Shown in pieces: positions 43,819 through 52,149 of a stretch of DNA of 64,000 nt. The first letter of the stretch is position 1. Each line of letters opens with the position of its first letter. The notes beneath the pieces are model-generated. The model had not been told where the DNA came from, searched no databases, and saw nothing but the letters and a program-made list of their open reading frames with translations. Source of the DNA: an archaeon. GTDB taxonomy: Archaea; Asgardarchaeota; Thorarchaeia; Thorarchaeales; Thorarchaeaceae. Where the stretch lies: the NCBI GenBank assembly GCA_024276825.1, contig JAJRWI010000079.1:1-64000 (forward strand), in the 5' to 3' direction. The position numbers and the translations under genes were made by a program.

Positions 43819-44577
43819 TCATTTAGCACTTTTGTCCGACTCGTCAATTACCTTCAATAGCTTATGTGCAATGTCTCCAGCCATTGTAGCTGCCTTGATT
43901 GTGCTTCCTTCGGGGTAAGGAGTGACGATGACTGTTAGGGGGCCAGCACGAAAGATCTGATGACTGTATCTTCGAATCTTCAAGGTCTTAGGAATCATGT
44001 CAACATCGCTCCCAAAGATGCCTTTGTACAACTCACGAACTATCTCTTCAAGTAGTGTTTCGGGAAAGTTCCCGCTGACCATCTCATTTCTCATATCGAG
44101 AATTCCAACATATGCAATGTTTGGGTCTTCCAATGTCCTATTGACGAGTGATTCGGCAACTTGCAAGACCCTTTCAGAAGGGGGACTCAGGTCCATGGTC
44201 ACATGTTTGATGAATAATGTGTCCACACCAACAATCTCACCCAGATCACCATCCCATGAGCTGATAATCTTGCCAATCATCAGGGCAATGGAATGGCCCA
44301 ATGCAATCATTCGAGTTGTGAGCATTGCCTGATTCTCATCCTCTGTCACCAGAAAGACAATCACAAATGATTCAAAGAACATATAGGCCCAGACAGTGTC
44401 ATGATATGTGTGCGTGTAGACTTGCTCCAGTTTTGTACTCTTTGAAGAGCTCAATAATGCTATTGCAGCCTGAACATAGGGGGGCAGTGATGGAGAGTCA
44501 TCTCCGAGGGAGGGATCAAATGACTTTGAGAATAAGACATCCCCATTCCTCTTTGTGAGGTATGCTCTGAGAATCAC
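43819..44577 (-). CDS. Longin/roadblock-like protein
   Basis: A 252-residue soluble protein. The first ~110 residues start MILRAYLTKRNGDVLFSKSF and continue with YVQAAIALLSSSKSTK, TYHDTVWAYMFFESFVIVFL and TEDENQAMLTTRMIALGHS, the strand-strand-helix order of longin-type domains abundant in Asgard archaea. The second half (IAYVGILDMRNEMVSGNFPE, AGPLTVIVTPYPE) looks roadblock/LC7-like. Both folds regulate small GTPases in eukaryotes. The call rests on visual pattern and is moderate. Confidence 0.5.
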   Translation of the reverse strand: MILRAYLTKRNGDVLFSKSFDPSLGDDSPSLPPYVQAAIALLSSSKSTKLEQVYTHTYHDTVWAYMFFESFVIVFLVTEDENQAMLTTRMIALGHSIALMIGKIISSWDGDLGEIVGVDTLFIKHVTMDLSPPSERVLQVAESLVNRTLEDPNIAYVGILDMRNEMVSGNFPETLLEEIVRELYKGIFGSDVDMIPKTLKIRRYSHQIFRAGPLTVIVTPYPEGSTIKAATMAGDIAHKLLKVIDESDKSAK

Positions 44578-44700
44578 TTCTTGTCCCCACTTCCATTACT
44601 CAACAAGTCATGCTGACTTAAGCATTGCTTGCATGCATCGCTTTTTCATGGATATGATGCTTTTTTATAGTAACTATTCAAGAAAGGATTTGTGGACATT

Positions 44701-45003
44701 ATGCCCAGAAGAAAGGAACGCATTAACAGGAATCGATATGATATTTATGCGGAGATCATCAGAGTTGTTCATATATGGGGATACTGTCCATTGACTCGGG
44801 TGGCCAGATCCACGAACCTCCCCGTGGACAGGGCTAAAGACTCGATAGCACTTCTTGTAAAGAAAGGACTGTTAGATGAAGATGAGGAAGAGGGTAGACG
44901 AGTCTACAAGGTCACTGTCCTTGGACATCAATACTTTGAGCTATATAAGAGAATGGCATCACTAGTAGGCATGCCGATGCCCGACCCGATTATAGGAATG
45001 TGA
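44701..45003 (+). CDS. Winged-helix DNA-binding protein
   Basis: A 100-residue protein. After an Arg/Lys-rich start (PRRKERINRNRYDIYAEIIR) comes a helix-turn-helix (LTRVARSTNLPVDRAKDSIA, LLVKKGLLDE) and a wing (GRRVYKVTVLGHQYFELYK). It belongs to the small archaeal winged-helix regulators, often annotated as DUF-type. ATG 44701 is a better start than an upstream codon at 44692. It precedes the bactofilin-like gene. Confidence 0.75.
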   Translation: MPRRKERINRNRYDIYAEIIRVVHIWGYCPLTRVARSTNLPVDRAKDSIALLVKKGLLDEDEEEGRRVYKVTVLGHQYFELYKRMASLVGMPMPDPIIGM

Positions 45004-45078
45004 GTAACAATTTGTGACTCCAATTTGTGCTTCTGCTTTATATTACGATAAATTAAAGGTAGTATAGAGGTATAGACA

Positions 45079-46314
45079 ATGACAAGAGTGTTTGAGAAAC
45101 AGGACAAAATAATAATCGGCGTCATTGAGGACGACATTCGAATAAGCAAGTGTGAGCATGTTATTCCCGAAGATGGGACAGATATCATAATTCATGGAAA
45201 CCTTGAGATCAAGGGTGATGTGATATTTGAAGGAACCTTACGAGTTCAGGGTATCACAGGGAAAGCAAAGCACGTGATTGTTGAGGGTGATCTATTTGTG
45301 GAGAATAGTTGCTCCATAGACAAATGTGCTTTGGAAGTTCATGGTCATGCAGAGGCTATCAAGTTCAAAATCGGCTCATCCCTTGTTGTAGACCGGGATC
45401 TAAAATGCTCAACAGCAAGGGCCGGTTCAAAAATAGTTATTGCAGGTAACGCTCAAGCAGACAGTCTGGCAGCTGGCGGTTCGATAGCAATTAAGGGATC
45501 AACAGATGTTGACAGAATGTCAGTAGGAGGGTCCGTTAGACTTCATGGCAAAGTAAACATGGAAAGGTTATCAGTCGGAGGATCTGGAGAAGTCAGAACG
45601 GGTAGGATTGGCAAGGTCTCCATCGGCGGCAGCTTCAAATCAATTGCCGCTGTTGAGGTTGAAGAGATAAGTGTGGGTGGTTCTGTGAGAGTTGGCGAGA
45701 ATTCCAAAATTGAGAGTATTGATGTTGGAGGTTCTTTCAAATCTGAGGGGGGTCTGACCTTTGGAACAATTGATGTTGGGGGTTCTGTCAAGGTCAGCGG
45801 AGATGCAACGGGTGAATCCATTGATGTTGGCGGGAAGCTTGTGGTTGATGGCAACCTTACAATGACTGGCAGCCTTGAAGTTGGTGGGAAAGTCGACGTG
45901 GGTGCAGACCTTAATGTTGATAGGAAGATCAGTGTGGGAGGAACATTGATTGTGGGTGGCACAATTAATGCAGCTAGAATGGCTGTGGGCGGTTCCATTG
46001 AAGCATCGTATATTAGGGTCTCTGACCTCTTTAGAATAGGCAAGAAGGGTTCAGTAGTTGGTTTTGTTGAAGCGGGTGATATTGTGATTCGCGAGAGAGC
46101 AGAAGCTGAATCACTATACGGTGTGAGGATACGCCTTGAAGAGAAATCACGAGTGAAAAATGTCTATGGCAAGAATATCTACATTGAACGAGATGCGCGA
46201 GTCATGGGTCAGATTATATATGCAGATGATATAGTAATTGAAGAGGGGGCAAGGATCAGCTCAGAACCGCTGAAGGTGGAGGAGCTGCCTCCACCTGATG
46301 AGTGTAAGAAGTAA
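45079..46314 (+). CDS. Bactofilin-like beta-solenoid protein
   Basis: A 411-residue protein built from short repeated strands. From residue ~40 on, units of about 12-20 residues repeat: DGDIEVKG-like NLEIKGDVIFEGTLRVQG, then many units with VGGS (DRMSVGGSVRLHG, EEISVGGSVRVGE, ESIDVGGSFKSEG, TIDVGGSVKVSG). This gives a right-handed beta-solenoid like the polymer-forming cytoskeletal bactofilins. Length is well above typical bactofilins. No membrane segment; cytoplasmic scaffold or filament is likely. The gene ends with a hairpin-forming stretch in its own 3' end. Confidence 0.75.
   Translation: MTRVFEKQDKIIIGVIEDDIRISKCEHVIPEDGTDIIIHGNLEIKGDVIFEGTLRVQGITGKAKHVIVEGDLFVENSCSIDKCALEVHGHAEAIKFKIGSSLVVDRDLKCSTARAGSKIVIAGNAQADSLAAGGSIAIKGSTDVDRMSVGGSVRLHGKVNMERLSVGGSGEVRTGRIGKVSIGGSFKSIAAVEVEEISVGGSVRVGENSKIESIDVGGSFKSEGGLTFGTIDVGGSVKVSGDATGESIDVGGKLVVDGNLTMTGSLEVGGKVDVGADLNVDRKISVGGTLIVGGTINAARMAVGGSIEASYIRVSDLFRIGKKGSVVGFVEAGDIVIRERAEAESLYGVRIRLEEKSRVKNVYGKNIYIERDARVMGQIIYADDIVIEEGARISSEPLKVEELPPPDECKK
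46274..46296 (+). repeat. Strong hairpin inside the 3' end of the bactofilin-like gene
   Basis: AGGTGGAGG-AGCTG-CCTCCACCT, a perfect nine-base stem that starts about 40 bases before the gene's end. Coding for KVEELPPPDE, so it could be fortuitous or a transcript-stability element. Confidence 0.4.
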
Positions 46315-46612
46315 GATTCAGAGTAGTCCATCTATCAAATTCATTAATTAATAGTGGTCCCATATGAGAATAGAGTGGATTCAGCAGTAGACTTCAGACT
46401 CACTGTTGAAACATCTAATTCTATTGACTCTTTAAAAAAAAAGTTATCTTCCAACACACTTCAACTGGTTCAGTCTTTTGATGTTGTGCAGAGCCACTAT
46501 AATCAAGAACTCTCTCCCAGGTTATCTATGCTCTCCTGAAGTCGGCCCGCCTCTAAGCCTCACCATTATTATCTCAGATTTGGTTTCCCCAAGACTTCAC
46601 GTCCATATTCGT
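46315..46612. other. Non-coding region without recognised features
   Basis: About 300 bases upstream of a repeat copy. It has a run of nine A near 46434, but no credible gene, RNA or terminator. Confidence 0.4.
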
Positions 46613-46801
46613 GGGTTGCGCGTAGATGCGTAGAGGTCAGACAAAGTTGGACACCAATCAAAGAATCATCTAAATGATACTCTATGAAATTGTGGGGGGC
46701 CTAAATAGTATCGTGGGAAACAATGGTCTGAAATTTGTCCAATGCCGTTCCTGGAAGGACAGGACTTTAATGTCCAAGACTGTCCAATTTACAATGAACG
46801 G
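46613..46801 (+). repeat. Dispersed structured repeat, full-length copy
   Basis: A 189-base copy that begins GGGTTGCGCGTAGATGCG and ends TGTCCAATTTACAATGAACG plus G. It contains GGACAGGACTTTAATGTCC, in which GGAC and GTCC pair around a six-base loop, and an outer GGACAG/CTGTCC pair. The same right end occurs at 58.0 kb and, inverted, at 25.6 kb; the left half is shared with 38.9 kb. Confidence 0.75.
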
Positions 46802-47019
46802 CAATAGAAGATAAGACAACGAAGCAATAATGAGAATCAAATTAAAATTATTAAATAAACATAGTTACTTTTCACCAATGTTATGCTGCATTTTGCAGTT
46901 TCTAAAGCATCACCTAATTCCTACACCTCTAATACTTGCAAACATTATTTTGAATTTCAGCCATATAATGAAATAAAGACATATATTCTTCATTATACTT
47001 TGCTTTCAACATTAGCCAG

Positions 47020-49350
47020 TTAATGTTTGATGTTCCGCCTTCTTAGATACACAACAGTGATCACAATAAAACCTCCCGAAAATATACCAATAGCCATAAT
47101 GAATGCTTCACTGTTGGAAGGAGTTGTTGTGCTGGGTAAAGTGTTTGTTTCACTAGTCGTTGGAGTTGCGGTGGGTGAGGGAGTCGTAATTGTTGGAAGA
47201 ATAGTGGTTGTGGCAGTAGTTTCATTAACTTCTGCAATTGTGGGTATATGAGGGAAGATATTAATTGAGTAGTTTGGTTGAGGAGGACTCTGAGATATCA
47301 GGAGAAGACGGGTGCCGTTGATGACCACATCTATTGGAAATGACAACACACCATTATCCGAGTGAAAGCTTCCCAATGATAAGTTGGCATCCAAAGAATG
47401 AACCCAGTATTCACCATCACTCAGGTTAAACTTTCTCAGGTCAACTGTATAATTAAGAAACCTTGATTCATTTCTTAGGTTGCATATTCCAGCTATCAAT
47501 GTACCATCATCTACAAGACCCTGAGTAATGATCATATTCTCTGTTGACTCTGTAGATATCGAATTTGTGATGTTGAGAAACTTAGCGAATCTTCGAACTA
47601 TGACCTGGCCCAGATCCCAAAGATCAGTCTCATTATACAGGTCGTAGTTTTCCCATTCAGTGTTGGGCACTGTTGATGAGTGCAAAGCGCCCCAATAAAG
47701 CATCCACCCGCTTGATGGTTCTGATTTGTTATGATAGAGGATCAATGGATATCCATCAACGAGATGACTTGTATTGTTCTCATCGATCCAATAGAAATCT
47801 CCAATTGGATAATAGTCATAAGTCAGATTGTCGAACTGCAGCATGTAGCTCTGATGAAACGGGGCATCATACTCTAGGGCAAGACCCAAGATATTTGAAC
47901 CATCAATTGAAATATTGAGATGTTTCGATATAAAAGACTGAGTCGCATTTACCTCAATGTCATATTTGGAAATGGCTCCATCAGGACTCGATCCTTCGCC
48001 GATGCCCTTTAGGAATAGAAGATTTCCCCCATTTGCTACATATTCATTCAGCTTGTTAATGGTTTCATTGTAGTACCAGCCATCAGTCACTAATACAAGG
48101 GAGTAGTTGGACATATCAATATCAGTCATAGCAAAACAACGTTGGTTGACTAGATCATACTCGGTGAATAAATCATACATGGCCACATTTGGCATTGGCT
48201 CGTCAGTATCAAATCCATTTCCAATTATTAACACTTCAGGTTTCGGAGTGAGTACTGGAAGTTTTGCCAATTGACCTGCAAGATCATTCACATATCTCCA
48301 GAGCCTCTTGCCCATGATGTCTTCTCTGACATGACCAAAAGCCCAATAATAGCTATCATTGTTGACAGGTGCCCAGTCAAAATAGCCCAGCACATCCACT
48401 CCAGACAGATATGAGACCCAAGTCTCCTGACGCATCTGCTCATAGCTGCCCTCATGGTATCGCAGTCCATCACCTGCATCATTGATAAAGTCCCAAATCG
48501 TGCCCCAAATGACCATTTGAAACTCTCTGTCAGGAAGAGTCGTTTTATATCTGCGAGTAGTTTCATACAACAACCAAGGATCATCCTTTGCATAATAGCA
48601 GTCCATGATTTGACCTTCGCCATTTAATTCATAGGGGGCACATAGTTCATCAGACATGCCCCAGACAGGGGGCATCATTGTATATTGGTATATACGTATA
48701 TTTGGAATAATAGATTTTAAATAATCATAAATGAAGTTGTAGGTCCACACGGTCTTCTCATTGAGCCATTCAGTAAAGGACCAGTATTCAGTGAGATTGC
48801 ATTCATATATGGGTTTGAGGTAGAACCCAGTTTCTGAATGATATGTGCTGTTATATTTAGCAATATCGTCTGACACATTTGAGTAGATGTCATTAATCCT
48901 AGTCCATGCAGGCTCTTCATCGCCAATTATGATCCCATAGAGTGAATCGGTGTTCACAGTTCCTGCAGGTTCACTGTCAGGAGGAAAGAAACTTGGAGGA
49001 GTTCCATAAATATTGTAATTAACAAGCTCTTTCAGCCAATTTTGAACAGTTTCATTGTAATAGACATCTAGTGGATTTGATACCTCATCACACCACCATA
49101 AGACTGTCTGAATAATCTTAACACCTGCATTGGCCATTAAGTCAATATATTCAGCATCCAATTCACTGACCTGTCCTGAAAAGCCCCAGTAGGTAAAATT
49201 GCCAATTATTAGATGATCCTGCCAAAACAGGCCACCATGACTCGTACTTATTGCTTGGGCCGGAGCAGGGTGATACGATAGAACAAGTAAAATGATGACC
49301 ATCATCGAAAACAACTGACGAAAGGCAAGATTGCATTGCATAAAATCCAC
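47020..49350 (-). CDS. Surface-anchored glycoside-hydrolase-like protein
   Basis: A 776-residue exported protein. It has a signal peptide ending near APAQA (residue ~33), a TIM-barrel-like domain (IQTVLWWCDEVSNPLDVYY, GIIIGDEEPAW with a possible catalytic Glu, FQMVIWGTIWDFIND), a Rossmann-like domain (VLIIGNGFDTDEPMPN, LVLVTDGWYYNETINKL, YVANGGNLLFLKGIG) as in beta-galactosidase-like trimerisation domains, a beta domain, a Thr/Ser/Pro linker, a membrane helix (AFIMAIGIFSGGFIVITVVY) and a basic tail. It looks like a large sugar-cleaving enzyme of the cell surface; substrate unknown. A truncated paralogue lies just upstream. Confidence 0.7.
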   Translation of the reverse strand: MDFMQCNLAFRQLFSMMVIILLVLSYHPAPAQAISTSHGGLFWQDHLIIGNFTYWGFSGQVSELDAEYIDLMANAGVKIIQTVLWWCDEVSNPLDVYYNETVQNWLKELVNYNIYGTPPSFFPPDSEPAGTVNTDSLYGIIIGDEEPAWTRINDIYSNVSDDIAKYNSTYHSETGFYLKPIYECNLTEYWSFTEWLNEKTVWTYNFIYDYLKSIIPNIRIYQYTMMPPVWGMSDELCAPYELNGEGQIMDCYYAKDDPWLLYETTRRYKTTLPDREFQMVIWGTIWDFINDAGDGLRYHEGSYEQMRQETWVSYLSGVDVLGYFDWAPVNNDSYYWAFGHVREDIMGKRLWRYVNDLAGQLAKLPVLTPKPEVLIIGNGFDTDEPMPNVAMYDLFTEYDLVNQRCFAMTDIDMSNYSLVLVTDGWYYNETINKLNEYVANGGNLLFLKGIGEGSSPDGAISKYDIEVNATQSFISKHLNISIDGSNILGLALEYDAPFHQSYMLQFDNLTYDYYPIGDFYWIDENNTSHLVDGYPLILYHNKSEPSSGWMLYWGALHSSTVPNTEWENYDLYNETDLWDLGQVIVRRFAKFLNITNSISTESTENMIITQGLVDDGTLIAGICNLRNESRFLNYTVDLRKFNLSDGEYWVHSLDANLSLGSFHSDNGVLSFPIDVVINGTRLLLISQSPPQPNYSINIFPHIPTIAEVNETTATTTILPTITTPSPTATPTTSETNTLPSTTTPSNSEAFIMAIGIFSGGFIVITVVYLRRRNIKH

Positions 49351-49374
49351 AAACTACATAGGAAAGAGAGAGAT

Positions 49375-49575
49375 TTACATTTTTTGGGAGGCAGTGGTAT
49401 CATAGGTAATGACCCAATAAGTGCCATTACAAAGACCAAATCCATTCAGACTAACAGAGTAGTTATGATGTTGTGATTTGTTTCTGAAATTGCAGACTCT
49501 CGCCATAAGAAGTTCATCACCAACAGTACCTTGAATATAATTTTGTATGACTCCACTTTGGACTACATTTGACAA
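49375..49575 (-). pseudogene. C-terminal remnant of a paralogue of the glycosidase-like gene
   Basis: A 66-residue fragment: VGDELLMARVCNFRNKSQ, NYSVSLNGFGLCNGTYWVIT. The intact gene at 47020 has DDGTLIAGICNLRNESR and NYTVDLRKFNLSDGEYWVHS at its equivalent beta domain, so the order of residues agrees almost throughout. The fragment has no signal, no barrel and no anchor; it begins just after the stop of the ATPase gene. The rest of the paralogue is gone, perhaps replaced by that ATPase gene. Confidence 0.65.
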
Positions 49576-49581
49576 TAAGGG

Positions 49582-50817
49582 TCAAAATCCGGGAATCTTC
49601 CACTGGCGAATACAATTAATGACCATATCAGGTGTGAAAGCTATTACATCGTCATAATCCTGGGCATTTTTACTTACAACCACTCGGGTCCTGATGTCGT
49701 CAGTCTTGGTCAAGAAGTTTGATATCTCGGTTTTATTAATCATGCCATGTTTCACTTCCACAGCAACAGCTGGTCGTCCTTTATGATCCACGAGAATACC
49801 ATCGATTTCAGGACTTGTTGAGTATATCACATATTTGTCAAGAATTCTTGCCAACAGACCGACTATGAAATCTTCATAACAGAGAGAATGAATTCTTGTC
49901 AAGTTTTTCTTTGCTGTTGCAAAAGATGGAGGGTTGTACTCGAGAGGATATTTATCAGATATGTAATAGAATACTGAAAAGATTGGCGATAACATTCGAT
50001 ATATGACCCCCTTGCGCTTGTAGAGTTTTAATTCCTTCAGAATTCCCATTCTTTGTAAATTACGAATATATGGTGCTATTGCCGAACTTGAGTTATGCTT
50101 GATAATCCCACGTGCATAAAGTAAAGATGCAATTTCTGGGGGTCTACCACGACCAGCTCCTATGCTTCTTGTAATTCCTTCATAAATAGCTGTGAGTTTT
50201 CGGTTCTCTTCAATAAAGACCTCTCCAACGAGTGATGGAATTGTCCAAGTAGCATGTGCAACAATGTTATACAAGTCACGAAGTATTGACTTACCACTCA
50301 TTAGTGGAATCAGCCATGGATCCCGAAGATAGACCATATAGTCAAGAAAAGATCCTGAACCTGCAAACTTGACCAAGTTGCGAGGGTGTATTAGTCCAAT
50401 TCGGACTTCCTTAACTAGACCCAGAAATGGAGAGCTTGTCCCTGTTATACTCTTAACCACTCCCATATTGGAGCCAGACAAGATTAATGTCCCAGAAGGA
50501 TGTGCAGTTGTTAGTTTTTCAATTGCTCCGTTTGGAAGCCGTTGAAATTCATCCAATATGACGGTTTTTCCGGTCCTCAGCGATTTTGAGATAAATTGGA
50601 CAAGTTCGTTAATATCTGGTAATCGATTGACCTCACCGCCATCAAGCCAAAAATTGCCATCTCTTGCTACTGTGATGTAATAGTCCCATTTACAGAAATT
50701 ACGGAGCATGAAAGTTTTGCCTATCTTGCGTCGTCCATAAACAAGAGTCCAGCTATTGCCAAGGCTGCTGGCTTCACTTCGATGAACTACAATATCAATT
50801 CCATAGAATTGACACAA
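49582..50817 (-). CDS. DUF234-type archaeal ATPase
   Basis: A 411-residue P-loop ATPase of the archaeal MJ/PF group. Walker A is GRRKIGKT at 28-35, Walker B TVILDEFQ, sensor-1-like LILSGSNMG; the middle contains a winged helix (IASLLYARGIIKHNSSSAIA, PYIRNLQRMGILKE), and the C-terminus has EIDGILVDHKGRPAVAVEVK, a PD-(D/E)XK-like nuclease motif. Such proteins are common in archaeal mobile and accessory regions and their role is unclear. Start ATG 50817; short repeats lie upstream. Confidence 0.85.
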   Translation of the reverse strand: MCQFYGIDIVVHRSEASSLGNSWTLVYGRRKIGKTFMLRNFCKWDYYITVARDGNFWLDGGEVNRLPDINELVQFISKSLRTGKTVILDEFQRLPNGAIEKLTTAHPSGTLILSGSNMGVVKSITGTSSPFLGLVKEVRIGLIHPRNLVKFAGSGSFLDYMVYLRDPWLIPLMSGKSILRDLYNIVAHATWTIPSLVGEVFIEENRKLTAIYEGITRSIGAGRGRPPEIASLLYARGIIKHNSSSAIAPYIRNLQRMGILKELKLYKRKGVIYRMLSPIFSVFYYISDKYPLEYNPPSFATAKKNLTRIHSLCYEDFIVGLLARILDKYVIYSTSPEIDGILVDHKGRPAVAVEVKHGMINKTEISNFLTKTDDIRTRVVVSKNAQDYDDVIAFTPDMVINCIRQWKIPGF

Positions 50818-50829
50818 GCTGAAATAAAC

Positions 50830-50872
50830 TTAACTGCAGTTAGTTAATCGCGGTTAGTTAATAGTGGTTAAT
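50830..50872. repeat. Short direct repeats at the ATPase promoter
   Basis: TTAACTGCAGTTAGTTAAT, then CGGTTAGTTAAT, then TGGTTAAT: three GTTA(G)TTAAT-like units about 13-14 bases apart, the first including the palindrome TAACTGCAGTTA. They lie just upstream of the ATPase start and could be operator sites. Confidence 0.5.
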
Positions 50873-51179
50873 AATTCGACCAGAAGCATTGGTAGTAATT
50901 GCACTTCAAGAACGGGACGTTTCATTATGCCTCATTGAATTTATGGGATTAATATCCAATTTCAATTGAAAAATAGCTCATCAGCTCTTTTGAGTCTATG
51001 CTACTCTTCAATAGTGATGATTGATGTTTAAAACCAATCTTGAACTTGGACCACCAATGTTTCTAGAGAAACTTGTTCTCATTATTCAGAAATAAGTGAT
51101 GCAATGACTCCTTCGAAGCCTTTATCAAATACTATTCAGGGAGAGCCACAAGCTTGGTCAACGACAGGCGGCTATTATA
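50873..51179. other. Divergent intergenic region
   Basis: About 300 bases between the ATPase and the E1alpha gene. No gene, RNA or clear hairpin seen; a promoter for the dehydrogenase operon must lie here, but I cannot place it. Confidence 0.4.
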
Positions 51180-52148
51180 ATGAATGCTGATAAGAAGACA
51201 TTAGTAGACCTCTATAAACGCACTCTGAAGGTGCGGCTGTTTGAAGAGAAAGTATGGGACTTGTTCGGTCAGAATCTGATTCCAGGAACTCTACACTTGT
51301 ATCTTGGTCAGGAAGCAGTTGCAGCTGGAGTGACTGCTGCCCTAAAGAAGACAGATTGGATCCAGAGCACGCATAGAGGCCATGGACATGTTGTTGCCAA
51401 AGGCGCCAACATGAATGCTGCAATGGCAGAGTTGCTTGGAAAGAAGACAGGTTCGTGCAAAGGAAAGGGAGGATCGATGCACATCACACAGTTTGATGTG
51501 GGAGTGCTTGGTGCAACCGGAGTGGTTGCTTCAGGAATACCCATTGCAGTAGGAGCGGCTCTATCAGCCAAAATGAGAAAGGCCAATGAGGTTGTTGCAT
51601 GCTTCTTTGGTGATGGTGCCTCAAACAACGGGACATTTGGTGAATCATTGAACATGGCTGCCATCTGGAAGCTTCCAGTGATCTTCATTGTTGAGAACAA
51701 CCTGTATGCCATGGGAACACCAATTAAATTGACGTGCCCAAGTCAAGACATTGCCGCACGTGCTGAGGGCTATTGCATTCCAAGTACTGTCGTTGATGGA
51801 AACAATGCTCTAGAAGTCTATGAGGCCACAGTTAAGGCTGTTGAACGTGCGAGAAAGGGAGAAGGTCCCTCATTGATTGAGTGCAAGACCTACAGAATGC
51901 GGGGGCATTCACGGTTTGATCCCGCAAAGTATAGACCACCTGAAGAGGTCGAGTTCTGGATGAGCAAGGATGCAGTTGAGATAATCAAAAAGATAGCAAT
52001 TGAGAATGGAGCATTGACCGAGAAAGAAACAGAAAAGATTAGGAACAAGTTGCAGAAGGAGGTCGACAAGGCCGCCGATTTTGCAATCAAGTCCGACTAT
52101 CCAGCACCAGAAGAGGCACTGGAGGACGTCTTTGCGGAGGTGAACTAG
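51180..52148 (+). CDS. pdhA: 2-oxoacid dehydrogenase E1 component, alpha subunit (pyruvate/acetoin type)
   Basis: A 322-residue thiamine diphosphate enzyme subunit. GDGASNNGTF at 144-153 is the TPP/Mg motif, STHRGHGH and GSMHITQFDVGVLGATGVV precede it, and ECKTYRMRGHSRFDPAKYR is the C-terminal signature. Pairs with the beta subunit, which follows after one base. The family decarboxylates pyruvate, branched 2-oxoacids or acetoin; the short length and HSRFDPAKYR suggest the pyruvate/acetoin group. Archaea usually use ferredoxin oxidoreductases, so this complex is notable. Confidence 0.93.
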   Translation: MNADKKTLVDLYKRTLKVRLFEEKVWDLFGQNLIPGTLHLYLGQEAVAAGVTAALKKTDWIQSTHRGHGHVVAKGANMNAAMAELLGKKTGSCKGKGGSMHITQFDVGVLGATGVVASGIPIAVGAALSAKMRKANEVVACFFGDGASNNGTFGESLNMAAIWKLPVIFIVENNLYAMGTPIKLTCPSQDIAARAEGYCIPSTVVDGNNALEVYEATVKAVERARKGEGPSLIECKTYRMRGHSRFDPAKYRPPEEVEFWMSKDAVEIIKKIAIENGALTEKETEKIRNKLQKEVDKAADFAIKSDYPAPEEALEDVFAEVN

Positions 52149-52149
52149 A

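Noticed and set aside
46354..46539. A 61-residue frame between the bactofilin-like gene and the repeat
   Set aside because: No homology or ribosome site, starts GTG in a region of A-runs; more likely chance.
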